NCBI RefSeq assembly: GCF_000485795.1
Contig: NZ_AXZL01000061.1
Location: 1 to 64,000 of the forward strand
DNA length: 64,000 nt
DNA from: Shewanella decolorationis S12
GTDB taxonomy: Bacteria > Pseudomonadota > Gammaproteobacteria > Enterobacterales > Shewanellaceae
Direction: 5' to 3'
Every line of letters starts with the position of its first letter. Position 1 is the first letter of the stretch. Shown here in pieces: positions 38,469 to 48,900 of the stretch. The notes beneath the pieces are model-generated. The model did not search any database. It saw only the letters and a program-made list of their open reading frames with translations, and was not told where the DNA came from. Made by a program: the position numbers and the translations under genes.

Positions 38469-40319
38469 CTATTCGTCTAAGAAGGACTTTAAGATTTCCG
38501 AACGTGAAGGATGGCGCAGTTTACGCAGGGCTTTCGCCTCGATTTGACGGATACGCTCACGGGTTACGTCAAATTGTTTGCCCACTTCTTCCAGCGTGTG
38601 GTCGGTATTCATATCGATACCAAAACGCATACGCAGTACTTTCGCTTCACGGGCCGTTAAGCCTGCTAATACCTCATGGGTGGCGCTCTTCAGGCTTTCG
38701 CTGGTGGCGCTGTCCAGTGGTAATTCGAGGGTGGTATCCTCGATAAAATCACCTAAATGCGAATCTTCATCGTCACCGATTGGGGTTTCCATGGAGATAG
38801 GTTCTTTAGCGATTTTCAGTACCTTACGGATCTTATCTTCCGGCATCATCATACGCTCTGCCAGTTCTTCAGGTGAGGGCTCACGACCCATTTCCTGCAG
38901 CATTTGGCGAGAGATACGGTTCAGCTTGTTGATGGTTTCGATCATATGTACTGGAATACGGATCGTACGGGCTTGGTCCGCGATTGAGCGGGTGATTGCC
39001 TGACGGATCCACCAAGTCGCATAGGTCGAGAACTTGTAACCACGACGGTATTCGAACTTATCTACAGCCTTCATCAGACCGATGTTACCTTCTTGGATAA
39101 GATCCAAGAATTGCAGACCACGGTTGGTGTATTTCTTCGCGATAGAAATTACCAGACGTAAGTTTGCCTCAACCATTTCTTTCTTCGCACGGCGAGCCTT
39201 GGCTTCACCGATTGACATACGACGGTTGATGTCTTTAATGGCGGCAATGACTAAGCCGGTTTCTTCTTCGATGGCGGCCAGCTTGCTACGGCAACGCTGA
39301 ACGTCTTCTTCAACCATTCTTAAGCCTTCGGCATAAGGCTTGTTTGAGTTCTTTTCTGCGTCGAACCAATCGAGATTGGTTTCGTTACCGGTGAAGAATT
39401 TAACAAAGTTCTTCTTCGGCATTTTAGCCTGCTCGACACAGAGCTTCATCAGTAGACGCTCTTGAACGCGCACGCGGTCCATCATAGAGCGCATGCCCTT
39501 AACTAAGCGGTCGAATTGCTTAGGTACGAGGCGGAACTCTTTGAAAATCTCGCCGATTTCAAACAGAGCTTGAATCGACTCAGGATGTTCACGACCTTTA
39601 GCATCGATGATTTTTAGCGCATTTTCGTAGGCGGTTCTTAATTGGCTAAAGCGTTCACGCGCTTCTTCAGGATCGGGACCCTTGTTGCCATCGTCATCGC
39701 CTTCGCCATCACCGTCTTCATCTTCGTCGTCTTCATCGTCATCTTCATCATCGAGATCTTCTTCCGATAATTCAGAACCGATATGGGTCGCGGTTGGACC
39801 TAGGTCTTCTTCGTCCGGGTTAACAAATCCAGAGATAATATCAGACAGGCGCAGTTCGTCGGCTTCGTATTGGTCGTACTGCTCAAGGATCATGGCGATC
39901 GCTTGTGGGTATTCGGCGACAGAGCTTTGAACTGTGTTGATGCCTTCTTCGATGCGTTTGGCGATAACGATTTCGCCTTCACGGGTGAGCAGTTCAACGG
40001 TACCCATTTCGCGCATGTACATACGCACTGGGTCTGTGGTGCGGCCTAGCTCACTTTCTACAGTAGCAAGGGCGGCTGCGGCTTCTTCCGCTGCATCTTC
40101 GTCTGTGTTGTCTTCCGACATCATCATGTCATCGGCATCTGGTGCTTCTTCGAACACCCGAATACCCATGTCATTTATCATCTGGATAATATCTTCGATC
40201 TGGTCAGAATCGACCATGTCTGCAGGTAAGTGATCGTTCACTTCTGCATAGGTTAAGTAACCTTGCTCTTTACCTTTGGCAAGCAACAGCTTGAGTTGCG
40301 ACTGCGGAGTATGATCCAT
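38469..40319 (-). CDS. rpoD: RNA polymerase sigma-70 factor RpoD
   Basis: 616 aa (E. coli 613). Region 1.1 begins [20 protein letters not shown]. An acidic tract of Asp and Glu lies at about residues 185-210. Region 2 ([19 protein letters not shown], then [17 protein letters not shown]) and region 4 ([20 protein letters not shown]) are near identical to E. coli. The ATG at 40319 matches the E. coli start; ATG at 40328 would add three residues. Last gene of the macromolecular synthesis operon. Confidence 0.97.
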   Translation of the reverse strand: MDHTPQSQLKLLLAKGKEQGYLTYAEVNDHLPADMVDSDQIEDIIQMINDMGIRVFEEAPDADDMMMSEDNTDEDAAEEAAAALATVESELGRTTDPVRMYMREMGTVELLTREGEIVIAKRIEEGINTVQSSVAEYPQAIAMILEQYDQYEADELRLSDIISGFVNPDEEDLGPTATHIGSELSEEDLDDEDDDEDDEDEDGDGEGDDDGNKGPDPEEARERFSQLRTAYENALKIIDAKGREHPESIQALFEIGEIFKEFRLVPKQFDRLVKGMRSMMDRVRVQERLLMKLCVEQAKMPKKNFVKFFTGNETNLDWFDAEKNSNKPYAEGLRMVEEDVQRCRSKLAAIEEETGLVIAAIKDINRRMSIGEAKARRAKKEMVEANLRLVISIAKKYTNRGLQFLDLIQEGNIGLMKAVDKFEYRRGYKFSTYATWWIRQAITRSIADQARTIRIPVHMIETINKLNRISRQMLQEMGREPSPEELAERMMMPEDKIRKVLKIAKEPISMETPIGDDEDSHLGDFIEDTTLELPLDSATSESLKSATHEVLAGLTAREAKVLRMRFGIDMNTDHTLEEVGKQFDVTRERIRQIEAKALRKLRHPSRSEILKSFLDE

Positions 40320-40454
40320 AGATATCATCCAAGTTGGGAAACTGTTACAACGACGGACAGTTAGCTTGTGCTAAGTGCCGCGCAAATCGTCAATTATAGC
40401 CATGTGCACTTACCTGTGCTAGTCACTGGGATACTGATTGAGGACATTTTTGCC

Positions 40455-42179
40455 TCAGTTTAGTCCTTTCATGACCGAGATCAGCTTCTGCAGCTGGATC
40501 TTCTCTTCCTTAGTATGGGTCTGTTTTAGACTCAATTCCTGATATCGTTGCTCAATATATTGATTGTTCAACCAAACCAGGGTCTGTTTAAACTTCTCGA
40601 GCAGGTTTTCATCCGCCACTTGATGGTCCCATTGGGCTAATTTATGCAGCGTCCCGCTGTGGGGGCTGTCTCTGAATTGCTCAAGTAGTTGTGCGCTGTT
40701 TAACCTATGCTCTCGTGTTAATTCCAACAGCAAAGGCAGCAAGTCGATGCCTGGCATTTGCAGATGGTTTAATGCCGGTTGTGGGGATAATCCCACGCCC
40801 AGCTCGGGATGCTGTACTAACAAGGCGATGGCAAGTCGCAATGGCGTACCGCGTCCTTTGAGTCCCGTTGATGCTGTGGGCTTAGTTTGTTTGACACTAA
40901 AACCCAGTTTTTTCTTCATATCGTCTGAGCTGTTCATGCCTAACTTGTGAGCTAAGTTCTCAAGCAGTAGGTTTTGCAGCACAGTATCTTGAATTTTTTC
41001 AATTAGGCCAAAGGCTTGTTTGGCTAAGTTACCTTTATCGGTACCAAATTTTGTCGCTAATGTATCAAACAAAAATTCGGGCAGGGTGATGGCACTTTCC
41101 ATCATTTGCTCGAAGGCGTCTTTACCAATCTTACGAACCATTGAATCCGGATCTTCAGATTGGGGTAAAAACATAAAACGCACTTTGTCCCCTGGTTTGA
41201 GTAGGGGCAAAGCGGTTTCTAAGGCGCGCCAGGCGGCCTCATTACCGGCTCTATCGCCGTCATAACAACAAATCACTTCCTTGGCACTACGCAGCAACAA
41301 TTGGAATTGTTCAGCCGTCGTCGAGGTGCCAAGGGAGGCGACCGCGTAATCCACGCCATATTGGGCGAGGGCGACCACATCCATATAGCCTTCGACAATC
41401 AGTACCTTATCGGGATCGCGATGACGTTGCTTTAGCTCGTATAGGCCGTAGAGCTCATTGCCCTTATGAAATATGGGCGTTTCTGGCGAATTCAAGTACT
41501 TGGGAGTGCCATCTCCCAATACTCTGCCACCAAATCCAATCACACGACCACGGCGGTCGCGAATAGGGAACATCAGGCGGTCACGGAATCTGTCGTATCT
41601 TTTACCGCTGTCATTGCTGATCAGCATGCCTGCGGTCAGGAGTTTATCCTGTGCATCTTGACTGTGTCGGTAGCGGCTTAATAAGCCATCCCAACCGTCG
41701 GGCGCAAAACCAATCCCAAAATGCTCAACAATATCATCGGATAATCCGCGATAGGCGAGGTAGTCGATGACTTTTTGCTTGTCTTGGTGTTGTCTTAACT
41801 GAGTTTGAAAAAAGCGGCTCGCTTCTTCCATTAATTGGTATAGATCACGGCTTAAGCCATCGTCTTGGCGTTTTCCCGTGCCTTGTTCCCTTGGGACTTC
41901 TAAGCCCAGTTGTCCGGCAAGTTCTTCTATGGCATCGACAAAGTCGAGTCTGTCATACTCCATCACAAAATCGATGGCATTGCCGTGGGCACCGCAGCCA
42001 AAACAATGATAAAACTGTTTATCGCGGCTAACGGTAAACGAAGGTGATTTTTCGCTATGAAAAGGACAACAGGCCGAGTAGTTTTTACCCGCCTTTTTCA
42101 AGGGCACCTTACGGTCGATAAGCTCGACAATGTCGGTGCGAGCGATTAGCTCATTGATAAAATCACGAGGTATTGCCAT
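40455..42179 (-). CDS. dnaG: DNA primase DnaG
   Basis: 574 aa. The zinc-binding domain has CCPFHSEKSPSF and FYHCFGCGAHGNAIDF, the TOPRIM domain VLIVEGYMDVVAL and CYDGDRAGNEAA, and a C-terminal helicase-binding domain (about 440-574). It makes primers for replication forks. Lies between yqeY and rpoD in the usual operon. Confidence 0.96.
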   Translation of the reverse strand: MAIPRDFINELIARTDIVELIDRKVPLKKAGKNYSACCPFHSEKSPSFTVSRDKQFYHCFGCGAHGNAIDFVMEYDRLDFVDAIEELAGQLGLEVPREQGTGKRQDDGLSRDLYQLMEEASRFFQTQLRQHQDKQKVIDYLAYRGLSDDIVEHFGIGFAPDGWDGLLSRYRHSQDAQDKLLTAGMLISNDSGKRYDRFRDRLMFPIRDRRGRVIGFGGRVLGDGTPKYLNSPETPIFHKGNELYGLYELKQRHRDPDKVLIVEGYMDVVALAQYGVDYAVASLGTSTTAEQFQLLLRSAKEVICCYDGDRAGNEAAWRALETALPLLKPGDKVRFMFLPQSEDPDSMVRKIGKDAFEQMMESAITLPEFLFDTLATKFGTDKGNLAKQAFGLIEKIQDTVLQNLLLENLAHKLGMNSSDDMKKKLGFSVKQTKPTASTGLKGRGTPLRLAIALLVQHPELGVGLSPQPALNHLQMPGIDLLPLLLELTREHRLNSAQLLEQFRDSPHSGTLHKLAQWDHQVADENLLEKFKQTLVWLNNQYIEQRYQELSLKQTHTKEEKIQLQKLISVMKGLN

Positions 42180-42217
42180 TGAGTGCTTAAAATCTCGCCT
42201 TGCGCGAATTTAAACAA

Positions 42218-42243
42218 ACAAGCCGCGCATAGGCACGGCTTGT
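42218..42243 (-). terminator. Hairpin between yqeY and dnaG
   Basis: 8-bp stem ACAAGCCG/CGGCTTGT with a 10-base loop; on the minus strand followed by TTGTTTAA. E. coli has an internal terminator between rpsU and dnaG that lowers primase expression, so an analogous role is likely. Confidence 0.65.
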
Positions 42244-42262
42244 TCATACATTGAAACGCTAA

Positions 42263-42706
42263 TTATTGCAATTTTGCACGGATCATAGCGCCGATAGCGC
42301 CCATGTCTGCACGTCCTTGAACTTTAGGTTTTAATGCTCCCATTACTTTGCCCATATCCGCCATGGAGGATGCGCCTATTTCAGCAATAGCGGCATCGAT
42401 AAACGCAGCAATTTCCGCCTCAGAGAGGGGAGTAGGCAGGAAAGTTTCAATAACTTGAATCTCTTCTGCTTCTGCTGCGGCCAACTCGCTACGACCCGCT
42501 GCTTCATATTGAGCAATCGAATCGCGACGTTGTTTCACCATTTTGGTTAAGACAGCTATAACCTGCTCATCATTCAGAGTTTCGCGGGTATCCACTTCAA
42601 TCTGTTTGATGGCTGCAAGTGCCATACGAATAGTGCTCAATCTCGCCTTCTCTTTGGCGATCATGGCCTGTTTCATATGGTCTTTTAGCTGATCAATTAG
42701 GCTCAT
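42263..42706 (-). CDS. GatB/YqeY domain protein
   Basis: 147 aa, starting MSLIDQLKDHMKQAMIAKEK and ending with KPKVQGRADMGAIGAMIRAKL, the YqeY pattern of helical bundle plus a C-terminal tRNA-binding-like domain related to GatB. Possibly influences tRNA-dependent amidation; role uncertain. It lies 6 bases after rpsU. E. coli lacks this gene at this place, but Shewanella and Vibrio commonly have it. Confidence 0.9.
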   Translation of the reverse strand: MSLIDQLKDHMKQAMIAKEKARLSTIRMALAAIKQIEVDTRETLNDEQVIAVLTKMVKQRRDSIAQYEAAGRSELAAAEAEEIQVIETFLPTPLSEAEIAAFIDAAIAEIGASSMADMGKVMGALKPKVQGRADMGAIGAMIRAKLQ

Positions 42707-42712
42707 AAGAGA

Positions 42713-42928
42713 TTAGTATAAACGTACGCGACGTGCGTTTTCGCGAGAAAGCTTTTTAGCTAAACGTTTAACTGCAGCTGCTTTAGCGCGCTTACGTGCA
42801 GTAGTTGGCTTCTCGTAGAATTCACGAGCACGCACGTCATCTAAAATACCAGCTTTTTCACAAGAGCGCTTGAAACGACGCAGAGCTACGTCGAATGGTT
42901 CGTTTTCACGTACTTTAATAATTGGCAT
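42713..42928 (-). CDS. rpsU: 30S ribosomal protein S21
   Basis: 71 aa, strongly basic, with [20 protein letters not shown] and the C-terminal ENARRVRLY of S21. First gene of the rpsU-yqeY-dnaG-rpoD operon, divergent from tsaD. S21 helps start-site selection on the 30S subunit. Confidence 0.97.
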   Translation of the reverse strand: MPIIKVRENEPFDVALRRFKRSCEKAGILDDVRAREFYEKPTTARKRAKAAAVKRLAKKLSRENARRVRLY

Positions 42929-43142
42929 ACGCCATCACCCCTTAGGTGTAGGTTGTGTGGTTCAATTGCTTGAACCAAGTGTATTTAAAATGGTGCGGAA
43001 TTTTATACCGAGACAACTAGGCTTGTAAAGCCCTAATCCTTTGTGGCGGGTTTTGCCACGGGAATATGATGATCGGCGACTGGAGTAATTGCCATCATAC
43101 AGGTAGAATTAGCACCCTTTGGTAATTTGGATATGAGGCACC

Positions 43143-44159
43143 ATGCGGGTTCTAGGTATTGAGACATCTTGTGACGAGACAGGTATTGCCGTCTATGACG
43201 ATAAGCTGGGATTGCTCTCCCATGCTTTATATAGTCAGGTTAAGTTGCATGCGGATTATGGTGGGGTTGTGCCTGAACTGGCTTCCCGCGACCATGTGCG
43301 CAAAATTGTCCCGCTGATCCGCCAAGCGCTGAAAAATGCCAATACCGAGATTGCCGATTTAGATGGGATTGCCTACACCAAAGGCCCAGGCCTTATCGGT
43401 GCTTTATTAGTGGGCGCCTGTGTTGGTCGCTCACTTGCCTTTGCTTGGAACAAACCTGCCATAGGTGTGCACCATATGGAAGGGCATCTGCTGGCGCCAA
43501 TGCTGGAAGACGATGCGCCTGAATTTCCCTTTGTGGCATTGTTAGTGTCTGGCGGCCACTCCATGTTAGTAAAGGTCGATGGTATCGGCCTTTATGAAGT
43601 CTTAGGTGAGTCGGTGGATGACGCCGCCGGTGAAGCCTTTGATAAAACGGCTAAGTTAATGGGGCTTGATTATCCTGGCGGCCCACGGCTGGCAAAACTG
43701 GCCGCCAAAGGTGAGCCAGCAGGTTATCAATTTCCGCGGCCAATGGCCGACAGACCCGGACTCGATTTTAGTTTCTCAGGCCTGAAAACCTTTACCGCCA
43801 ATACCATTGCCGCCGAGCCCGATGATGAGCAAACCCGCGCGAACATCGCCCGCGCCTTTGAAGAAGCGGTCGTCGATACGCTCGCGATTAAATGTCGCCG
43901 CGCGTTAAAACAAACCGGCTATAACCGTTTAGTGATCGCGGGTGGCGTGAGTGCCAACACGCGCTTACGTGAAACCTTGGCCGAGATGATGACCTCTATC
44001 GGTGGCCGAGTTTATTATCCTCGTGGTGAGTTTTGTACTGACAATGGCGCCATGATCGCCTTCGCTGGCCTGCAGCGTTTAAAGGCGGGGCAACAGGAAG
44101 ACTTAGCGGTCAAAGGGCAACCCAGATGGCCGCTCGATACTTTACCGCCTGTTGCATGA
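43143..44159 (+). CDS. tsaD: TsaD, tRNA N6-threonylcarbamoyladenosine transferase
   Basis: 338 aa, ASKHA fold. Begins [19 protein letters not shown]. Metal-binding HHMEGH and the nucleotide motif [10 protein letters not shown] are present. It transfers threonylcarbamoyl to A37 of ANN-reading tRNAs, with TsaB and TsaE. Divergent from rpsU, the usual gammaproteobacterial arrangement. Confidence 0.97.
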   Translation: MRVLGIETSCDETGIAVYDDKLGLLSHALYSQVKLHADYGGVVPELASRDHVRKIVPLIRQALKNANTEIADLDGIAYTKGPGLIGALLVGACVGRSLAFAWNKPAIGVHHMEGHLLAPMLEDDAPEFPFVALLVSGGHSMLVKVDGIGLYEVLGESVDDAAGEAFDKTAKLMGLDYPGGPRLAKLAAKGEPAGYQFPRPMADRPGLDFSFSGLKTFTANTIAAEPDDEQTRANIARAFEEAVVDTLAIKCRRALKQTGYNRLVIAGGVSANTRLRETLAEMMTSIGGRVYYPRGEFCTDNGAMIAFAGLQRLKAGQQEDLAVKGQPRWPLDTLPPVA

Positions 44160-44185
44160 GTTATCGCAGGCTAAGTCAGCAAAAT

Positions 44186-44216
44186 AAAAAAACAGCGCAT
44201 GATGCGCTGTTTTTTT
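44186..44216. terminator. Bidirectional terminator between tsaD and plsY
   Basis: 13-bp stem AAAAAAACAGCGC/GCGCTGTTTTTTT with loop ATGAT, between convergent genes. Confidence 0.92.
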
Positions 44217-44253
44217 ATTGTTTTCTTGGATTAGTCACTATGACGTTGCGTGA

Positions 44254-44865
44254 CTAAGGTGCTTTAGGACGCTTTTTACGTGACACCTTAGACTCCTCAC
44301 CTTTCAGCAGCCGCTGAATATTTTCTTTATGACGGATGATAATCAAGGTTGAGAGCATAGCGACGGGGATCGTAAATCTGTCATCCAGCCACCAAGTATA
44401 AAGGGGTGCCAGCAGGGCGGTAATAATAGCTGCGAGGGAAGAGTAGCGGCTGATCAGGACTAAGACAACCCAAGAAGCCATCAAGCAGATGGCTAAGTCA
44501 TCACCAATCGGTGCCATAGCACCAAAAGCGGTCGCCACGCCTTTGCCACCTTTAAAACCAAAAAATATCGGATAGATATGGCCAAGACAGGCGGCGATTG
44601 CGATCAAACCGAGGGAAATGGCGTCAATTCCCATTAAATAGGCAAGATAAGTGGGTAAGGCGCCCTTAAGCATATCGAAAAATAACACCATGGCAGCCGA
44701 GCTTGCGCCGCCAATGCGCAGCACATTGGTGGCTCCGGGGTTGCCTGAGCCTTGCGATCTGGGGTCGGGTAGGCCTCTCATCCTACACACTAGCACAGCA
44801 CTTGAGACAGAACCGGCTAAATAGGCGGCCACAATCATCAAAAGTGTCAGTGTTAATTGACTCAC
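44254..44865 (-). CDS. plsY: PlsY, glycerol-3-phosphate acyltransferase
   Basis: 203 aa, about five membrane segments. Motifs [11 protein letters not shown] and FKGGKGVAT are the PlsY active-site loops. It uses acyl-phosphate to acylate glycerol-3-phosphate, starting phospholipid synthesis. A basic tail (KVSRKKRPK) closes it. Divergent from folB, as in related bacteria. Confidence 0.95.
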   Translation of the reverse strand: MSQLTLTLLMIVAAYLAGSVSSAVLVCRMRGLPDPRSQGSGNPGATNVLRIGGASSAAMVLFFDMLKGALPTYLAYLMGIDAISLGLIAIAACLGHIYPIFFGFKGGKGVATAFGAMAPIGDDLAICLMASWVVLVLISRYSSLAAIITALLAPLYTWWLDDRFTIPVAMLSTLIIIRHKENIQRLLKGEESKVSRKKRPKAP

Positions 44866-45126
44866 ATTGGTTTCCTTACACGTCTTAAGGTATTATCGCG
44901 CCACAATTAAACAGCCTCTTGGCAAGCATTCAGTCATAAGCGATAGCGATAACGCGACTTATCAAGTTGCGATAGTTTCTGAACGAACAAATCCATTTGG
45001 GCGTTATCCTACTTCGGATTGGTCCGAGTAGAAAGTAAATTAGTCGTTCCATCGAACGGCGGATTATACAGACACTATCGCGTTTAGCTTATCAGACCTC
45101 ATCGGCATGAGTTAGTAGGAATTAGT

Positions 45127-45477
45127 ATGGATAAAGTGCTTATTCGACAATTACGTATTGATACTGTGATTGGCGTCTATGAATGGGAAAAGAAAATCCA
45201 GCAGAGCCTGTTTTTGGATCTCGACATGGCTTGGGACAATAAAGCCGCCGCGGCAAGCGACGACTATCAATACGCGCTTTGCTATGAGACGGTTTCAAAC
45301 CGTCTGACTCAGCTCGTCACCGAAAAGCCCATCGAGTTAATCGAAACCGTTGCCGAGCGAGTGGCCGAATGTGTGCTCAACGAGTTTAAGGTCAATTGGG
45401 TGAAAGTCGTGGTGATGAAACCCGGCGCCGTGCCTTCGGCCGCTGCCGTTGGGGTTGAGATTGAACGCTCACGCTAA
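45127..45477 (+). CDS. folB: FolB, dihydroneopterin aldolase
   Basis: 116 aa. Pattern IDTVIGVYEWEKKIQQSLFLDLDM at the start, with the substrate-binding Glu of the family near the ELIETVAE segment. Cleaves 7,8-dihydroneopterin in folate synthesis. AGGAATT precedes the ATG. folK follows 49 bases later. Confidence 0.95.
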   Translation: MDKVLIRQLRIDTVIGVYEWEKKIQQSLFLDLDMAWDNKAAAASDDYQYALCYETVSNRLTQLVTEKPIELIETVAERVAECVLNEFKVNWVKVVVMKPGAVPSAAAVGVEIERSR

Positions 45478-45526
45478 TCGTTACTGTAGATTTGGGTTTT
45501 AGCTTAGTTAGGCAGACGGTTCGGAC

Positions 45527-46036
45527 ATGGGTATGGCACGTATATACATTAGTTTAGGCAGTAATATAGAACCTTCTCGCTATCTAAAGGCGGGTTTGCA
45601 GTCATTACGAGAGCACTTTGGTGCACTGCAACTTTCCTCCATGTATGAGAGTGAAGCCGTAGGGTTTGATGGCACTAACTTTTTAAACATGGTGGCCTGT
45701 GCACAAACGAGCCTGAATATTGCTGAGGTAGTTGCGCAGTTTAAGCAAATCGAGCAAAATCACGGCCGGTTGGTGGGGGCCAAAAAGTTTAGTCCAAGAA
45801 CCTTAGATATTGACCTATTGCTTTACGATGATGTCGTTTGTCAGACACCAGTCGTCCTGCCCCGCGCCGAAATTGTCACTAATGCTTTTGTGCTTTGGCC
45901 TTTAGCGGAAATCGCCCCTAATTTGGTTCACCCATTGCAGCAGAAAACCTATGCCGTAATGTGGGATGAATATGATAAGGCGTCGCAGAAGCTGTGGCCG
46001 GTAGCCTTTGAATGGCCTCATGGGCTCACTTTTTAA
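45527..46036 (+). CDS. folK: FolK, HPPK (pterin pyrophosphokinase)
   Basis: 169 aa. [10 protein letters not shown] near the N-terminus and [15 protein letters not shown] are HPPK signatures with the two Mg-binding Asp residues. It phosphorylates hydroxymethyl-dihydropterin, the step after FolB. The ATG at 45533 is an alternative start two codons later. Confidence 0.93.
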
Positions 46037-46050
46037 TTGATAGGATTGTA

Positions 46051-46851
46051 ATGGATACGTTTCAGGTAATTATTTTAGCGTTAATCCAAGGATTAACAGA
46101 GTTCCTCCCCATTTCAAGTTCGGCGCACCTTATCCTACCCGCACAGCTTTTAGGCTGGGAAGACCAAGGCTTATCCTTCGATGTTGCCGTGAACACGGGC
46201 TCATTATTCGCCGTGGTGATTTATTTTCGCAATGAACTCTGGGCCATGTTTAAGGCTTGGATTGCCAGCATGGTAAAAGGTCAGCATTCCGATGACAGTA
46301 AGTTAGCCTGGTGGATCATTCTTGCCACTTTACCCGCAGTGTTTTTTGGCTTTATGGCCAAAGATTTTATCGAAACCCATCTGCGCAGCGCTGGCGTGAT
46401 CGCCGTGACGACTGTGGTCTTTGGTTTACTGCTTTGGTGGGCGGATAAGATGTCACGCCGTGACTTAACGGTTTATCAAACGGGTTGGCGCAAGGCGCTA
46501 TTAATTGGTTTTGCTCAGGCGCTAGCGTTAATTCCTGGTACTTCACGCTCGGGCGCGACGATGACTGCCGCGCTGATGTTAGGTCTTAGCCGTGATGCCG
46601 CTGCGCGTTTCTCGTTCTTAATGTCTGTGCCTGTCAGCTTGGGCGCGGCTATTCTAGTGGGTAAAGATTTGGCTGAAAGCCCGCTTCCAATTGATTATCA
46701 AGCACTAACACTCGGCACAGTGATTTCATTTGTGGCCGCTTATCTGTGTATTCACTATTTCTTAAAAATCATCAGCCGTATGGGTATGACGCCATTTGTG
46801 ATTTACCGCCTCATCCTCGGTGCTGTGTTATGTGGATTTATCTTCCTATAA
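46051..46851 (+). CDS. uppP: UppP (BacA), undecaprenyl-diphosphate phosphatase
   Basis: 266 aa, about eight membrane segments. [10 protein letters not shown] and [10 protein letters not shown] are the two catalytic motifs. It recycles undecaprenyl-PP to the lipid carrier for cell wall building. The start at 46051 ([14 protein letters not shown]) follows TAGGA; the frame is open upstream to 46012 but lies within folK. The spacing of 14 bases to folK suggests one operon. Confidence 0.95.
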
Positions 46852-46871
46852 TGCAGGGGCGCCATGGCTAA

Positions 46872-46898
46872 AAAAATCGGGTCTAGTACCCGATTTTT
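46872..46898 (+). terminator. Terminator after uppP
   Basis: 11-bp stem AAAAATCGGGT/ACCCGATTTTT with a 5-base loop, followed by GTGTTTTT. Confidence 0.9.
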
Positions 46899-46936
46899 GT
46901 GTTTTTAGGTGCGGATTTTCGTTAACGGAGTAAGTT

Positions 46937-47776
46937 ATGGGCCTTCAATTTCAATGTCCTACCTGTGGTTTGGCACTGATGCAACATCAGGCATCCCAAG
47001 GTTTTTACTGTGCGAATAAGCATCATTTTGATAAAAGCGAAGCGGGTTATTGGATTTTCACTAAACCAGCACGACAGAAGCCGACTGGCGACTCCCGTCA
47101 GCAAGTGCGCGCAAAGCGCTTCTTGCTTGAGTCGGGGATTTTTTCACCTTTAGTTGAAAAAATGGCGGCGATGATCGCTCCCCATTTGAAAGCGGATGAT
47201 TGTCTATTGGACTACGAGTGCGCTGACGGCTTCTATTTGCGTGCTTTAGCTTCTGCGCTATCTAATCTCACAAACGAGCTAAACGTCCAGTACAGTGGCG
47301 TAGCGGACGCAGAAAATACTATTTTTGCTGCGGCCAAAGCGCAAACCCCTGCAACACTGTGCTTAAGCACCTCAAAAGTGCTGCCTTTTGCTGACAATTG
47401 CATTGACCTTATCACTGTGGTCGATAAGCCGTTGAAGGGGAAGGAATGCGTTCGGGTACTGAAAGATCAGGGCTTGATGTTACAGGTAATCCCGGGGGCG
47501 CGGCATTTGTGGCAAATCAGGGAGTGTATTTATCCGGAACTGACTGAAAAAACTCCCCAAATTAATTTGCCTTCAGGATTAATTGTCAAAGAGCAGCAGC
47601 GATTGCAATTTAGTTTGTCCGTTACGGGTGAACAAGCGCTTGTCTTGCTGGATATGACTCCCTATGCGTGGCGAGCCTCTGAACAAGTCAAACACCTTAT
47701 TCGGATGAAATCCTTCGATGTGCTGGAAATTGATTTTGTATTGGTCTTAGCGCAAAAGACTTTTATTGAGTCTTAA
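46937..47776 (+). CDS. RlmA-like rRNA guanine methyltransferase, diverged SAM site
   Basis: 279 aa. The N-terminal zinc knuckle FQCPTCGLAL...FYCANKHHFD and the Rossmann domain resemble E. coli RlmA, which methylates G745 of 23S rRNA. The SAM-binding motif I, LDIGCGEGYY in E. coli, reads LDYECADGFY here, losing two of the glycines. Later motifs (PGARHLWQ, LLDMTPYAWRA) are kept. So it may be weak or altered in activity, or may bind something else. Confidence 0.75.
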   Translation: MGLQFQCPTCGLALMQHQASQGFYCANKHHFDKSEAGYWIFTKPARQKPTGDSRQQVRAKRFLLESGIFSPLVEKMAAMIAPHLKADDCLLDYECADGFYLRALASALSNLTNELNVQYSGVADAENTIFAAAKAQTPATLCLSTSKVLPFADNCIDLITVVDKPLKGKECVRVLKDQGLMLQVIPGARHLWQIRECIYPELTEKTPQINLPSGLIVKEQQRLQFSLSVTGEQALVLLDMTPYAWRASEQVKHLIRMKSFDVLEIDFVLVLAQKTFIES

Positions 47777-48399
47777 CGGGCCAAAATATCAAACATAATA
47801 GGATGTTTTTTAGTCTATTCATTGACTTAGGGGAAGTGTTTTTTGATGCTTAAATAGTTGTAGTTTTGCAAGTATATGATACTAATCGAGCTTTTTATGT
47901 TGTTTTAATGTAAATGCGAAACTACCCGCCTCAAACTTTATCTTTATTGTTCTTCATTTGGTTACAGATATAACTTATTTGTTGCCTTAGTCGCCTAAAT
48001 AGCCTTGATTTTAGGTTATTGCACTTTCTTTAAAATGCGAGTTAAAAGATTTTATAAAAAATAAAGTTTTCAGCGAAAATTTGGGAAAGGATTAAACAAC
48101 TAAATGAGCGGTTTTATTGCAGAGATAAAATTTAAAAAACATTATAAAACTATCGCGTCCTTTTCTTGCGCTAAAAGTTAATCTCGACCTGTTGTGATGA
48201 AAGTTTTATATCGAGGGGAAATCCAGAAATAGCAGAAATTGGCATGCCGAGCGATAACGTTAGTCTGTTTCTAAAGGGCGTAATTTGTCAAACGTTAAAC
48301 ATAGGCCATAAAAAAAGGCTTGGATGGATGTGCTATTCGCTTTCATCTCTCTCAAGCCTTTTATCTTAACCTACTGAATTGTAGGTTAATTACCTATCA
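47777..48399. other. Long intergenic region between rlmA-like gene and lpp
   Basis: About 620 A+T-rich bases. It contains the lpp terminator (48313-48362). No gene with a ribosome binding site was seen; a small RNA cannot be ruled out. Confidence 0.5.
48313..48362 (-). terminator. Terminator of lpp
   Basis: 10-bp stem AAAAGGCTTG/CAAGCCTTTT around a long 30-base loop. On the minus strand it ends in T residues. Confidence 0.8.
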
Positions 48400-48666
48400 T
48401 TACTTCTTGTAACGAGAAGCAACGTTGTCTAGACGGTCGTTAGCGCGTTTAGCTTCTGCTTGTGCGTCCATAGCTGCTGCTTTAGCATCTTTAACGTCTG
48501 CAGACAGTTTGCTTTGCTCTGATTTCAGAGAGCTAACATCAGCTGACAATTGATCAACTTTGTTGCCCAGAGTTGCAACGCTTTCTTCCAGAGCAGTAGT
48601 GTTTGCACAACCACCTAGTAGGGCAGTCATTGCTAAACCAGCAATCATCAGTACTTTTTTGTTCAT
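48400..48666 (-). CDS. lpp: Lpp, major outer membrane (Braun) lipoprotein
   Basis: 88 aa. Signal peptide with lipobox ALLGGC (residues about 15-20), then a heptad-repeat coiled coil rich in Leu, Val, Ser and Ala, and C-terminal KK, the likely peptidoglycan anchor. It is about ten residues longer than E. coli Lpp, with an Ala-rich insertion (DAKAAAMDAQAEAKR). AAGGGA precedes the ATG at 48666. Confidence 0.9.
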   Translation of the reverse strand: MNKKVLMIAGLAMTALLGGCANTTALEESVATLGNKVDQLSADVSSLKSEQSKLSADVKDAKAAAMDAQAEAKRANDRLDNVASRYKK

Positions 48667-48900
48667 TGTAAAAAATCCCTTAAAATAGGTTGGATTTGAA
48701 TGTTTCGTCACTTTGGAATCGAAACTGCCTAATTATGACATAGCTATTTTAATTTGCTACGAATATTAATGCGTTTAACCACTATAGACATATAAATTTT
48801 TTTTAAAAGCGTTTTTTCACGGTTATATCGGCCTTTTTCATCGAAAAATGGCACTGTATTTACCAGAAAGTGTGGTCGCGTTTACAAAAATATTACAATT

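Noticed and set aside
39682-39930. A Ser-rich frame opposite rpoD
   Set aside because: It is the antisense reading of the Asp/Glu-rich tract of RpoD, with no ribosome binding site.
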